64,000 nt of DNA. Origin: Aplectana chamaeleonis. Lineage: Eukaryota > Nematoda > Chromadorea > Rhabditida > Cosmocercidae. Under the pieces are notes generated by a model that was given only the letters and a program-made list of their open reading frames with translations, was not told the DNA's origin and made no database searches. The DNA lies in contig JAPDOI010000134.1 in NCBI GenBank assembly GCA_029168955.1, forward strand, positions 868,001 to 932,000, given 5' to 3'. Made by a program: the position numbers and the translations under genes. This document shows, one piece after another, positions 42,846 to 54,261 of the stretch. Every line of letters starts with the position of its first letter. The first letter of the stretch is position 1.

Positions 42846-44342
42846 GACCGCGACACAGTCATAGAGAAAAATGACGGAGCTACCCCTTAGGAACGAAGAT
42901 TTTCAAGGTATAAACCTTTTAAACGTATTAAAAAAGAGTAAACTTCATGGGTGGTTCACAAGATAATGTTTCTGGTTACGAGTTAGAGCCGACTCAACCT
43001 CATAAATGGTTCGTGGCATAACAATTACAGAAAGCGGTTGAAGAGGGCCGAACACCATTGGTGATCCCTAAGGCATCAACGTTAGGAGCGTATTGAGATA
43101 GATGAATCTCAAAAGTGGTCTCAAGCTCAATAAATTTCTGAAAAAGTAGAAGAGAAATCTGAAATCCACGACCTTCGATGGAATGTCAAAACATAAGAAA
43201 GACAGAAACACTTAGTAGACCATCGAAGCCTCATTTCGTGGTCGTCACCAAAAGGGCAAAACTTTTGACCCTAATTCATCTTAACACCTACTAAATACGT
43301 ACTCTTAAGTAGCCACCATAATCCTCATAAACAGCCTATCCGGGTCAGCGCTTCGCACTCAGACCCAAATCCTTCTTGTGCGAGAAGTTCTTTTCTCAAA
43401 ATACAGAATGCCTGAAAAAGGACGAAGCCTGGTTTGAGTGGCAGGGGAAAAAAGGTTGCGACGCAGCGACCAGAAAGGACCACGTTGTCGATCTACACAA
43501 ATTTTCGTAATCGGAAACTCGTGGCTGTGTTCCACCAGACCGCTGTTTTTTTTCGCTTTTTTCGAGGAAAACGCCAGGTGAAGAGAGGGTGTTTCGCATA
43601 AAACCAGGCGTCAATGAAAGCACCGAGGAGCGATGCCTCGGGATAAACAGCCGACGTTTCGGGGCACCGCTCTCGGATTTTATACAGCAGCATCACGCGA
43701 AGTATCACGCGTGCTCCGTAAAATATGAACTTCGGGGACCACCTGAAGAGAGATTTCATGGCGTTCCGGAAGAAATTTTAGTTGTTGAACACAGGCCAAT
43801 AGGATGTCCTCTGATGATCTACGTTCTGTTAAAAACCAAAATGAGCGGTGTTCGCCCCGAATAACTTGCCTGTCGCCTCGAAAGACCTGCCCGTTTTTCG
43901 CTTATTCGCATTCTATTCCATTTGGAGCCTCATTTGAAGGATATTCACATGCTATGGAGCCTACCTCTGACTAAGGAAAACCGGGAGTTTTGAAAACTGG
44001 TCCATCCAGAATTGTGTGGGAGGTGAAATGCGACAACTGTAGGTTTCGCATTTCCCTATTGTGCATGCGCAGATCGAAAACCGCCAAAAAAACTTCATTC
44101 TCTGAACTTCATAGATTGAAACATTTACCCTAAACGATGGTGAATGGACACATTGACGCACTAAACCCGCTATTGTGTCACTTCTCAGCTTTACAAAAGA
44201 CGGCGGTAAGTGACGGTACTCAGATAGTAACACCGGTCGGACCGACGGCGCTGAAAACCTATCCGGGCTGATCGCGGGGGCATGGCCGGCGGATGGCTGT
44301 GGCTGGGACAATGCGACACATTGTCGTGGCGGCAGTATGATC
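42846..44342. other. no recognisable gene
   Basis: Several frames overlap on opposite strands at 43396-43864 but none shows a known domain. 43961-44413 (minus, 150 codons) runs partly into the next MITE. Confidence 0.4.
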
Positions 44343-44768
44343 CGGGCCTGAGTAAAGCCGGGATCATACTTCCCGTCACGCGCGACACCCCAACCACAGT
44401 GCATATCAGACATATCGAGTATCGGTCGCTAATGATGATTAGGCCAATGGTATAATTTTGCAACACGCGGTCGCGTCGCTCTGCACAGCGACAGCGTCCG
44501 CCTCCCGCACTTTGAATCTGTCGCTGTGCGCTGCACAGCGACAGCAACAGTGGCAACGACTGGCATCGGCGCATTTGCAGTATGTCAGCTCTCTGCGACA
44601 CGTCGCAGTCAGCTGTTCCTACGACGGCCAGTGCCGTTGCTCCGATGCTGGTCCCGCCACGATTTGCACTAAATGTCATGACTGTCGCTCATGACAGCTA
44701 GAAAGTATACCATTCGTCTTAATATTGTGTCGCGTCGCTCGTCGCCGGAAGTATGACGCCAGCCTAAA
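44343..44768. mobile_element. small 'GATCATACTTCC' MITE interrupted by a ~285-bp element
   Basis: Left part (AAAGCCGGGATCATACTTCC to about 44436) and right part (44722-44768: GTCGCGTCGCTCGTCGCCGG, AAGTATGACGCC) reconstitute the layout of the intact copy at 34742. The inserted element lies at 44437-44721. Confidence 0.6.
44437..44721 (+). mobile_element. 'GGTATACTTTGTCGC' element, copy 3, nested
   Basis: Ends TTAGGCCAATGGTATAATTT and the inverse of TAAGACGAATGGTATACTTT. Interior ACACGCGGTCGCGTCGCTC, GCACAGCGACAGCAACAG, TGCAGTATGTCAGC and GCTGGTCCCGCCACGATT correspond to the pair at 29998-30632. Its position inside another MITE dates it as the younger insertion. Confidence 0.65.
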
Positions 44769-44924
44769 CTTTTAGGTCGGACCGCGGGCGTCACTAGAGA
44801 CGGGCCTTCGGCATGCAGGAATAAAACGTTCATGGTCAACACGCGAGATATATGAAGCACGTTTTATTGCCTTCCAGTTTTGCCGACGGTTAAAAGGACC
44901 AAGTCTGTGAAAGTATGAAAGCGA

Positions 44925-45050
44925 CACGTCGCTGAGACGGACGGTGGGCAACTGTTCCTACTACGGCAACCGGCGTTGCTTCGATGCTGGTCCCACAGTG
45001 GTTTGGGCTAAACTATCGCTCATTACAGCGACAAAGTACCACACTCCTGA
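44925..45050 (+). repeat. truncated 'GGTATACTTTGTCGC' element
   Basis: Only the right half remains: CAACTGTTCCTACTACGGCA, GATGCTGGTCCCACAGTGG and CATTACAGCGACAAAGTACC. Confidence 0.55.
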
Positions 45051-45628
45051 TTGCGAGAGACTACTGAGCTCCTCTCTGGTGCTTCAGTTCTCTCTGTTGC
45101 AAAGAAACAGGGAGACAAAGGGGCGCTAAGGCGTTATTTTTGCGTGAGTGTTTGCCTGAGTGAGTGCGTGACTTATACACATATTTTACTGGTGAGGCCG
45201 ATCGGACCCGCGGGCCTAACTGTACCTATCCCGCTATCCGACAGCCATCGTCCTGGGTTCAGCCCGACAATATAACCATGCCGGGTCGATCTCGGGACAA
45301 TGACGGCCGGGTCGCGGGGTGGGTTTTGTTCAGCCCACCAAACGCCCGCGATCCGAGCGGTATTAGAGTCTGGTCTGAGTAGGTGAAATATCATTTAGCT
45401 GTAGAAACCTGCCGCAAAAAGGTAATGGACCTCATGTTCGTACTCAGCTTGCCCCCCCCCTCACCTCCCCTCTTAACAAAGTTTGAGCCCAAAAAGGTTC
45501 GATTTCTGTATTCAAGGAAAGTCACCAACTGCTGTTCTGATCTACCCAGGGGTATTTAGGGTAATCCGTAGGCTTAGAATGGTGTCTATTCTCCAATACT
45601 GTAGAGACCTCTATTAACAGTTTTCCAA
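45051..45628. other. no recognisable gene
   Basis: 45170-45400 is GC-rich with opposed short frames and no known domain. 45400-45560 includes an eroded ~60-bp dispersed motif (TGTTCGTACTCAGC next to a C9 run). Confidence 0.4.
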
Positions 45629-45785
45629 GGGTGCGTTCCAAAAAGGTTTTCACGGGAGGAAATCGTATTTGGTTGTGATACCAACCAACAGTTCAAGAGA
45701 CCGCCTGAAATGAACTTGTTGTTCAGCCTGGGTCTCTATATGAGACCCATTTTCCTCCCGTGGAAACCTTATTGGAACACATCCC
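45629..45785. mobile_element. 157-bp TIR element (GGGTGCGTTCCAA ends)
   Basis: TIRs of ~34 bp: GGGTGCGTTCCAAAAAGGTT and the inverse of GGGATGTGTTCCAATAAGGT, both reaching CACGGGAGGAAA. The ends resemble hAT-type termini, but no 8-bp duplication is visible. Confidence 0.7.
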
Positions 45786-47120
45786 AGACTCCATATAGTA
45801 CTCGGGGCTTCCCTAGTGAGCAATGAAGAACCTCCCGAAGCCGATTCATCAAAAAATCCTCTCTGAACTCCGTGTCCCACAAGGGTCACATAAACCCGGA
45901 ATTGCACGGCGACGTGAAGTTCTGCTCCTCCCAATGACAAATGGCAATGGCGCTAGAGTGAGCGCGAGTTGACGGCATTCATCATCGTCATCACGACGAC
46001 CCCGTACGGTTGCGGTAGACTGAACCCGTTTCACATGATCCACCATCTCAGCCTCGATGTTGCCATTTCAACCCTGCACGGACGCAGCCGCTCCCACAAC
46101 ATGGTTCCTCCTCAACAGTATTCTGTCCTTGTGCATTCGCCCCTCGATCGCCGTTTCCATACGGCACATGGAGATTGATGATGTGGGTGTGATGGTGGTG
46201 GGGGGAAAACACAGCCACAGCCAGGTGGCTAAGATTTATCGCCGTCGAAATTCGCCCTCCCTCTCATGCACCTTAATTGAGGCAAAAGGATTGGAAAGGG
46301 GTCTAATTTTTGAAAAGCCAATTTTTGGAATATTACCTAAGTACCTGATTTTTTTTAAAAGGTAAGCTCTGAAAAATTTCTTCAACTTATAAAAAAACTG
46401 ATTTTATAAAAGTATGGATGAGAAGCCCAGGTTTACCCAAGGACAAGAGGGAAAAGAAAGCTTTCGTCCTCAACAGGACGTCAACAGGCGGGCGATAGAA
46501 ATACATCTCGTAGCAATAGGCAGCGGGTCTTTCGGGGCAAACACGTCGGAATACAAACATCACAACGGCTCATGAGATTTGGGTGTGAAAATCCCAAACA
46601 TGAGATTTTTGTCAGCGGGTCAGCCGGGATAAGTATGCATGGCAGTTTTAGTTAGTCAGAGTGGACTATCATGCGAGTAAATTCTCGAAATCGGCCCGAT
46701 GAATTAGCTATGAGCAACGGACTCATATTCTATTCCCGCACTTGGCCAGTGGAATGACTCAAGGAGGGTAAGTTGACGGAATGGAGCAGCATGAATTCTC
46801 AATTACTGGTTTATTCAGAAAATTCACGTCTCGGTATAAAGAAATTAAAATTCAGGGAAGAAATCCTCCTTTCTCATTCAGGATGGTCCGGCAGGGGAGA
46901 TGCTTTCCGAAATCCAAACTGTGGCGCAGAATGTTTCTTTAAGGACTAGTTCGTTAGGTACTCTACAATTGTGTGAATTAGTCGGGTCCACCTTCAAAGG
47001 CACGGGACACCCAAAAAATTATTTCACAGAATTCATGCTTTTCTTGGAGAGAGCCACTCTCCGATCACAATGGTATCTCTGAAATCGTTTAAGACCTCGT
47101 ACGAACGGAGATAAGGCTCC
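45786..47120. other. no recognisable gene
   Basis: The frames at 45969-46365 overlap in two phases and lack known motifs. No repeat ends recognised. Confidence 0.4.
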
Positions 47121-47124
47121 TTAA

Positions 47125-47611
47125 AGGCAGTGTTCACGATGAGAATCGTTTTTCCGCTTTTCTGCCTATCTTAAAGACGGTCCCATGCTTATTCCAATGA
47201 TGTTTTTGGAATCGTACAAGACCTCCTGGGAACGGAGTTATGGTCCCTCAAAGATTGAGCTAAGGAAACATGGTGGACGAGTTGTCCGAGGCTTGTAACT
47301 TCCGTCTTTTGCAGCCGATGTATGCGAGCTGACCTAAACAAAGAGAGAATTGAAAAATGAAGGGAAGAATGGGGCTAATGATTAGAAATCATTGCTCATC
47401 TCACAATCTCGAGCATTCATTTGTTTACGTTGGTGGGCGTGGAAAGTGCATTTGGGGTGTGACGAGCTGACGGGTGTCCAACTTTGGGGCCGTAGGGGAC
47501 CGTTCCAAGCTCAAATTTCTTAGTTTTTTTCAACGTTAGGGTTGCGCTAGGCCCCGCAGCTAACGATCTCCACCAGAAAATCAGACATGGTTTTTATCGT
47601 GGACACTGCCT
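47125..47611. mobile_element. 487-bp TTAA MITE, copy 2 (inverted)
   Basis: Same length as the copy at 36694 and the reverse complement of it. TTAA at 47121-47124 and 47612-47615. Ends AGGCAGTGTTCACGATG and the inverse of AGGCAGTGTCCACGAT. Clear shared interior: GTGGACGAGTTGTCCGAGGC, TTACGTTGGTGGGCGTGGAA and GGTGTCCAACTTTGGGGCCG. Confidence 0.9.
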
Positions 47612-47615
47612 TTAA

Positions 47616-48476
47616 TGAGGGCAGCACAACAACCGTTTTTACCGCGAACTCTGCCTCCGAATTGTCCCCCACAAATCTCAATAGACCGCTCATCAAAACT
47701 CCAATCTGAGTTCAAGGTGGCCCCTGTTTCTAGGTTACCAGAGAAATTGAAGAACAGAATTTTCTCTGAAAGTTTAGAATGCTTGGAGCGTAACACTCGG
47801 AATTTCTATAGAATAAAGCTCGCAACTGGAGCTATTAAAAATTCGGCTCGAATATATTTTGTTGTTCGATCACGAATAAATGGAAAACGCTACAGTTGAA
47901 AATAGTAGCGCTGTTGTTCTAGTTGGACCAAGCAAATATTGTTTTTGTGAAGCGAGCCGAGCAGTGGACAACCCAGTCAGTCATTTTTCTCACGCCCCTC
48001 TACATGGCATGGAATTCATGAATCGCTTATGGGAGAGATATGTACGAACTGAATTTCGCCTTACTCAACTGGTATGGAAGAATCATGGACACATTTACAC
48101 GACTTTCCAAATCATAACTAATTCTTTTCACTCCCAGAAGGAACTTCCAGATGGAAAGTTTACCTAATACACCTAATCGCCTAATTCTTCACATAAACCT
48201 CATAATTGGAAATGCGATGAATCGAATACATGCAATTTCAGAAAAAAATTGAAATAAACGAAACCCTTATTTTCGAAAATCATATTTCGTTTCAGCTTGG
48301 AATGCCGCTCATTGTCTCATTTGGTCCTCCAACCTGAAAAAAAATCCGAGCGCATTTTAGAATAGAAGAATGATTAGGAGAATATTCGAATACCGCCAAC
48401 TGAAAAAATGAAGCAGTGAAGAATATACGAAAAATCAGAATTGTAAAAAAAAAGTTAGACGAATAACTTGAAAATT
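47616..48476. other. no recognisable gene
   Basis: The 94- and 95-codon plus-strand frames at 47615-47899 and 47880-48167 carry no motif I know. I would not annotate either as a gene. Confidence 0.4.
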
Positions 48477-48725
48477 ATTAAATAAACAAGTACATGAGTA
48501 AATGAATGAAACTATAATAATAAAATAAATAAATCAGCAAATTAGCCGAGAAGCTAAACAAATAAAAATAAAAAATAAAAAATAAATAGATAAATAAACC
48601 AGTAGAGGGATAAAAAACAGATAGATGGATTAATGAATAGATAAATAAGCAGGCTAGTAAATAAGAAGCTAAATAAACGATTAGGTAAACGATTGAATAA
48701 GGAATGAAACAAACGAATTTATAAA
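48477..48725. repeat. degenerate AAATA/AAATAAAT-rich tract
   Basis: Dense AAATAAAT, AAATAGATAAAT and AAAATAAAAAAT. The minus strand gives an 84-codon hydrophobic frame purely from this composition. Confidence 0.85.
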
Positions 48726-49945
48726 GAAACAAGTTTTGAAAATATTCAAAATAATGAACGATGATCTTGCCAATGGATACTTAATTCAGTTTTTCATCGA
48801 AAATATCCGCAGGGAAGGCACGAATTGCGTAATTGAAAGATTTACAATATTGATAATCATTCGCAGCAGGTTTAGTTTAAACCTTAGAAAAGCAACGTAT
48901 ATCGTCAAAGTGGTTCAGTCGGCACGGATCGCCCTAATACTTTGCGTTTCCACGCAAAGTCGATGTGCATATGTCAGGTATACACTTTGCCGCTTGCATG
49001 AGCGACAAACACGCCATTTAGCACATCGCGGCGAGACTAGGAACAGTTGCCGCCTAACCAGCTCCTCTTCCAACAACATGTTTCGATGCCCACTTGGCCA
49101 CGCCCATTTTTTCGAACCCAAAAGACTCTCCCGATTTTGGAAGTAAAGTAAAACGCAGGTTTGGAGATCAAATTTAGCGGCGGCGCGGAAAAATGGGCGT
49201 GGCCAGGCGCGATACCTTATCACCCAAGTTTCGAATAAAGAAAATGAATGGAGTTACTCACAAATGTCGATTAAGCCAGTGTATCCAACTTCATTCACTT
49301 CTTATCATGTTCTCATGGAAACGACAGTTTTTACCCTAATCCCATTACTAACACAAAACTCGTTAGTCAGCGAGGAGTTCTTTCTAAGCTGCCTCCGGAA
49401 ATCTCATAGCCATAGTTGTAGAGGATAGAAAATGTTTTAGTATGCTGATTTGGCATTTCACTTGGTCATAATATAGCAATAACAATGAGTATGTAAAGAG
49501 CATAATGAGGTAATAAACAAGTAATATGCACCCCTTCAGCGTCGCCGGACGACAAACAAAGAGAGACCCGCAATACGCTGGGAAGCTCGAAAATGCCGCT
49601 GTTGGTGACATAGTTGGAATTCCTCCATTCCTTCCATGTGAAAAGAATAGCAGTAGGAGAAAATGAGCGTATGGAAAAACAAACAAATTTTGGTGGAGAG
49701 CATCACAAGGAATAAACAATAGTACTTACAAATAGAGGGGTGACAGGGGGGGAGGGAGGGAAAACGTTGATCTATAGAAAATTTTGGTGTCATTTTAATG
49801 GATTCAAGTAGAAATTTCAGGGAAAAACCACAGTTGTTGATTCAGAAAATGTTTTGTTTTCCAAATACGAAAAAAAAACTAGAAACTGCCTATTCTTTGA
49901 GACTAATTATAACCTTTTAATAATATTATGACTCTCGCCTTATAA
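48726..49945. other. unannotated spacer with MITE fragment and inverted repeat
   Basis: 48950-49050 holds a fragment of the 'GGTATACTTTGTCGC' family (GTATACACTTTGCCGCTTGC, CATCGCGGCGAGACTAGGAA). TTGGCCACGCCCATTTTT (49095-49112) is inverted at 49188-49205, making a ~110-bp inverted-repeat element. No gene. Confidence 0.5.
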
Positions 49946-49947
49946 TA

Positions 49948-51200
49948 CCAGGTTGTCCAATAATTCTTGTCCGAAAATTTCACCATTTTTAACTTTTTTC
50001 AACTTTATTGAAAAACAAGTCTAATCAACAACATAATCACCACAGTTATCCACAACAGTGGCCCATCGATTGGGCAGGATGCCGATGCCCTTCGCCCAGA
50101 ACTCCGGGGGCTGCGACTCGAAGAAGTCCGCGATGTCGGATTTGAGGTTGTCGTAGTTGGTGAATTTTCTTCCGGCCAAATGGTACTTCAGCGGGCGGAA
50201 CAAGTGGTAGTCGGGGGGGGGGCAGGTCCGACGAATACGGCGGATGGGCAACCGTCTCCCAGCCGAGCGTCGCCAATTTCTGCTGGGTCTCTTACACCAC
50301 GTGGGGGCGCGCGTTGTCGTACAGCAGGTGGACAGAGGCCCGTCGGGGACGCTTTTCTCGGATGGCGGCGGCTAGTTTCTCAAGCTGATCGGAGTAGATG
50401 GAGGCGGTGACCGTCCTGCCTAGCGGGAGCAGCTCGAAGTACAGCATGAACTTGGTGTCCCACCAGCAGCAGAGCATGATCTCCAGTGGGTGCAGGTCGG
50501 CTTTCGGCGTCGTCGGCGGCTCTACTCCACGCGGGATCCAGACGGCACGGCGGGCGACGTTGTCGTAGAGGTCCCAGCTCTCATCCCCAGTGACCAGGTC
50601 CTCGAGAAACTCCTTGCGATGCGGACGAAGGAGGAGTGACTGGCAGACGGCCATGCGGCTTTGCTTGTTGGCGTCCGTCAGACGGTGGGGGATCCAACGG
50701 GCCAGAACTTTGTGGTAGCCGAGTAAGTTGAGTCGCTTGTGGATGGTGGACATGCTGCAGCCGAGCGTCGTCGCCAGTTTACGGGTGGTGGCTTCCGGCT
50801 TCTCCTTGATACAGCGACGGACTTCGTCATCATCCACGGTAGAAGGCCTTCCGCTGTGCTCCCTGTCCTCGAGGCTCGTGTCGCCGCTCTCGAAACGATT
50901 GAACCAGCGGCTGACTGTGCGTTGGGACACTGCATCATCCTCGCACGCTCTGCAGATGTTGGCGACCGCGGTGCCCGTGTCGTTGCCCAGCAGCCACTCG
51001 TAGTACACGAACGTACGAATTCGACATTGGTCCATTTTAGCTTGTACTGGTAGCTAGACGCGGCGACTGCGCCTTATATACCCCTAGCGTAAAACATTGG
51101 AGAACCTTCTAGAAGGTTCTTACACTTGCCTGATAATATAACACTTCTAAGAAAAATTATAAAATTTTGAAAATTTTCGAAGAATTATTGGACAACCTGG
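49948..51200 (-). mobile_element. full-length mariner transposon, broken transposase
   Basis: 1,253 bp, flanked by TA (49946-49947 and 51201-51202). TIRs start CCAGGTTGTCCAATAATTCT at both ends (about 22 bp perfect, then diverging). The transposase gene fills the element on the minus strand. It is much richer in GC than the DNA around it, as expected for a later arrival. Confidence 0.95.
50021..51035 (-). pseudogene. mariner transposase, one nonsense codon and one frameshift
   Basis: The start at 51035 opens a 247-codon frame: paired helix-turn-helix domains (~10-50 and ~74-104), the WIPHRL linker (114-119), TGDESW with the first catalytic Asp at 151, and YDNARPH with the second at 240. TAA at 50292-50294 then stops it where relatives have glutamine. 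Past the stop the same frame runs on through GWETVAHPPYS-DL to a run of ten G on the plus strand (50213-50222). Beyond that the coding continues in another frame with PDYHLF, holding the third Asp, to a natural end near 50021. Counting through, 34 residues separate the second and third Asp, the DD34D mariner layout. Not functional as read. The G10 run could also be a sequencing error. Confidence 0.9.
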
Positions 51201-51202
51201 TA

Positions 51203-51642
51203 CATCCATTTTATATCCATAACTTTGAAGTTCGGTGAGTGATAAAAAAACAGTTGAGAAACTGTCTGTCCTGTATCCTTTTCGAACGAGTAGATTATTC
51301 GGATATCTTCATACGACTTTGGCCGATTATTGAAAAAATCAAATTTTCGAAATTTACATTTTCAATTTTTTTCGAAGAACGGGGCGATTGATCGGAGACT
51401 ATTGCTCCTCCCGCCACTGTTGAGCTCTAAAAGTCGTCCTAGAGGGCGTGGCGAAATGGCTTCTCGCAGTGGGCGCACCACGGTTTCTTCTTCCTCTATC
51501 TCGCTTATTCGAATGCATCGAGCGCCCGGCAGGTGTCACATAAGGTAGATATATTTCACAATTATGTTGAAATTCCAGATACCGTTCCATAGGTCGGACT
51601 GTGCCTTTAAAAATGCTCCAGAAATTATGTACCAGCCTATGT
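51203..51642. other. no recognisable gene
   Basis: Opposed short frames at 51330-51548 and 51399-51734 without motifs. GGACTGTGCCTTTAA near 51590-51608 may be an eroded TTAA MITE end. Confidence 0.4.
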
Positions 51643-51880
51643 AAAAAGTGTCTGAATGAAAGTGTCCGCCCACGCGGTCGGCGCGCGTGTCGAGTGGTCG
51701 TCGCAAAGACATTTTTCTGGACGAACCTTCTCATGGCTGCAAACAGCTGACTGAGATGTTACTCATTAATCGTCTAATAATCCTGATAATCGATTCGCAA
51801 GTCTGAAAAACGCCTTCCTAAGGAGCGTTTGACACGCACGCCGACCGCGTGTACGGACAGTATCATTCGGACAGACTTTA
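51643..51880. mobile_element. 238-bp TA-type MITE, copy 4
   Basis: Complete: from TAAAAAGTGTCTGAATGAAA to CATTCGGACAGACTTTA, with GCCCACGCGGTCGGCGCGCG and its inverse ACGCACGCCGACCGCGTGTA forming the TIRs. Same length as copy 5, which starts 128 bp further on in the same orientation. Confidence 0.85.
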
Positions 51881-52008
51881 TGTAACTCTACTACTGGGAA
51901 CTTCTCCATCCAAGCAAACGTACAACGTTGAAAAATTCAGATTTTCAATTTCAAAAACTAATCAAATACATTTCTAAGCTTTCGGAAGGCATAAAATTTT
52001 TAGAAAGC

Positions 52009-52246
52009 TAAAGTCTGTTCAAATGAGACTGTTCACCCGCGCGGTCGGCGTGCGTGTCGAGCAACGGTAGCGAATCGGCTTTTCAGACCTGCAAATTGAT
52101 TAGCATGATCCTGAGACTCTTCCTGAATAAAATCCCGGTGAGCTGTCTGCAGTCGCGGAAGTGCTCGTCCGAAAAATGCCTTTGCAACGGCTGTTCGACA
52201 CGCGCGCCAACCGCATGACCGGACATCCTCATTCGGACAGACTTTA
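52009..52246. mobile_element. 238-bp TA-type MITE, copy 5
   Basis: Complete: from TAAAGTCTGTTCAAATGAGA to CATTCGGACAGACTTTA, with CGCGCGGTCGGCGTGCGTGT and its near inverse as TIRs. The interior TCCTGAGACTC..GAGCTGTCTGCAGTCGCGGA is closest to copy 3. Confidence 0.85.
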
Positions 52247-53214
52247 CAGTTCGTATTTCGACTCAATAAATATAATTTATCGGTGGTGTTTTAACTACGT
52301 TCGAATATGTTCAAATATTTCATTTTAGTTACGCACGGTAACGCTGTGTCGTACGCGCGAGGCCGCTTTCGCGAATCGCGATGCCGGGGCAGGGTCTCTA
52401 GGCTGAAGACAGTGATTTTTCCAATGAAAAATCTATCTTTAAACATTCAGATGTTCAAAACTAAATAGTTTCTCAAAAACTCGAGATAAAACTTCACTTT
52501 TCGCTGGAGGAAGGGTTGGAGAACAAAACCTGACTTTGAGACAACAATAAGTTTTTCCTGCATTCCATAGTGACACTGTCTTCAGAAATTGTGAAACTAA
52601 ATCAAGATCAGGCGCCTTATTATAAATTGGTGTCACATTTGTCACCCTAAAGAACCCACAATACATATCTCTGATCAGAATACAAAACGGACGCTGGCTG
52701 AGTCAGCGCTTGGAGGCTGAATCATTTCAGAGCCAAAGAGTGCCCATGATGAAAGAGAGAACGCCATGACTCGGGTCGCGTCGAACTAGTGGCAATGACA
52801 CTAAACCTATCCGGTATCTCTAACAGGGAACATAAAATGGTTGTTGAGGACAACCCATTCTCCCCATTGAGTGAATAGGCGAACAAGTTTTGAGGTGAGA
52901 AAAGCCGTTGAAAAACTCTGAGTCGCACAAAATTGGAGGCGACACGCGCTCCAATGATTTCAACCATATGCAAGAGAATTCAGAATCACCGACCTTGGAA
53001 CGTGACAGACAAGGGCCTAACACATACTACTTAGAAACGGGTTTAGTGAACTAAGAAAAGAGAAATGCGTAGCGGAGAATGTGGTCTTTTTTCAGAGTCT
53101 CGCTAAACGTGAGAGATACTATGCGACATAGGGTGCCAATTCAAGATAAAAAAAACGATTCTTTAACAGGGAACACTCAGGATGAAAATTGGTGAATCAA
53201 AACGCCAGGGCGTT
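52247..53214. other. no recognisable gene
   Basis: Short frames on the minus strand (52439-53023) without motifs. No repeat ends were seen. Confidence 0.4.
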
Positions 53215-54050
53215 GCGAGAGTGGGCGGCACTGAGCGACATTGGGCGACACTGCCGATAGGAACCTGAAACAAAAGAAGAATCAGCCTTATGAGCAGTTA
53301 AAGTCGACTGACAGTGTGCGAGCGACATCAGGCGACACACGGTGACGGAAAATTTTGGCCCAAAAGTTATTGGAAGGAGTGTTTTGTGGGCACAGTTTGC
53401 AAAAAAAGCGATATTTGGACCCTTTGGAGTAAGCGAGCATTAATAAGCGACTACAGGCAACAGGAAGTGACATTGGGCGGAATGCTGACACCAGAACTCT
53501 TGACCACCAGCAGGAATCTGACGATAGCATGCCAGATAAGGCGACATTAAGCGACTCAATACGACAGAAAGCGACAATAGACGGAATGCCAAATAGACCT
53601 AGCGGCCGGAAACAGATGACCGCGAGGGAAAGCGAGATTAGGCGACAATGAGCGACATTGCGAAATAACGGTAATGAACAGACATTAGAAAAAACAAAGC
53701 ACAAAAATGACGACAGTGATCGAGATTAGACGAATATTACTTGAATACTACCAAAAAAGCAGAGTAATGACCGCAAGGGAAAGGCAAGAGTGGGCGAAGG
53801 TGAGCGACATTGAGCGATAGTAAGCGACATTTGGGTTAAAACACGTAGAGAAAAAATACACGCACGGTCAATAACCAAAAAAGAACTTCTAGAAAACGAC
53901 GTTAGTAGCAGAAGGAGTACCTGACACTTCAGAGATGTAACGCGAAAATAAGGACATGAACAACACCGATAAAATAAAACCCGAATACGCAACACTCGCG
54001 ATTCTAAGCGAGACTCAGCTACATTGCGCAGCGGTAGATTTTAGGAAGGG
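53215..54050. repeat. degenerate GCGACA-type tandem repeat, left block
   Basis: GAGCGACATTGGGCGACA, AGGCGACATTAAGCGACT, AGGCGACAATGAGCGACATT and variants recur irregularly every 15-100 bp. The units look like decayed ~10-20-mers. The same repeat resumes at 56090 beyond the 42-bp satellite. The 138-codon minus frame at 53288-53704 is repeat-derived. Confidence 0.7.
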
Positions 54051-54261
54051 ATATCAGGTGAAAGGAGGAGAGCCGACAACAACAAATGCTCTCTTCTCAG
54101 ACGATTGGCCGCTCGGAGCGGACCCGGATAGCAACCCGAGCGTTGCTGTCTCGCCGACAATCGGGCATCTCCTCGGGCGACCGAGGTTGTTGTTCGGGCG
54201 ACTGAGGTCCGCTCCAGTGGACGTCCGGTTACATTTCCAACTGAGTTGCTGATGGAGAACA
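54051..54261. repeat. GC-rich segment with CGGGCGAC repeats
   Basis: Contains CTCGGGCGACCGAGGTTG, GTTCGGGCGACTGAGGTCC and an inverted GGTCCGCTCC/GGAGCGGACC pair, so it is MITE-like. No coding is credible in the overlapping frames. Confidence 0.4.

Noticed and set aside
43961..44679. Minus-strand frames of 150 and 162 codons
   Set aside because: They overlap in different phases and extend across a nested MITE; no domain was recognised.
45629..45785. hAT classification of the 157-bp element
   Set aside because: End sequence is suggestive, but no 8-bp target duplication could be seen, so the class is left open.
48478..48732. Small hydrophobic membrane protein on the minus strand
   Set aside because: Composition artefact of AAATAAAT-rich DNA; the same happens at 62508-62798.
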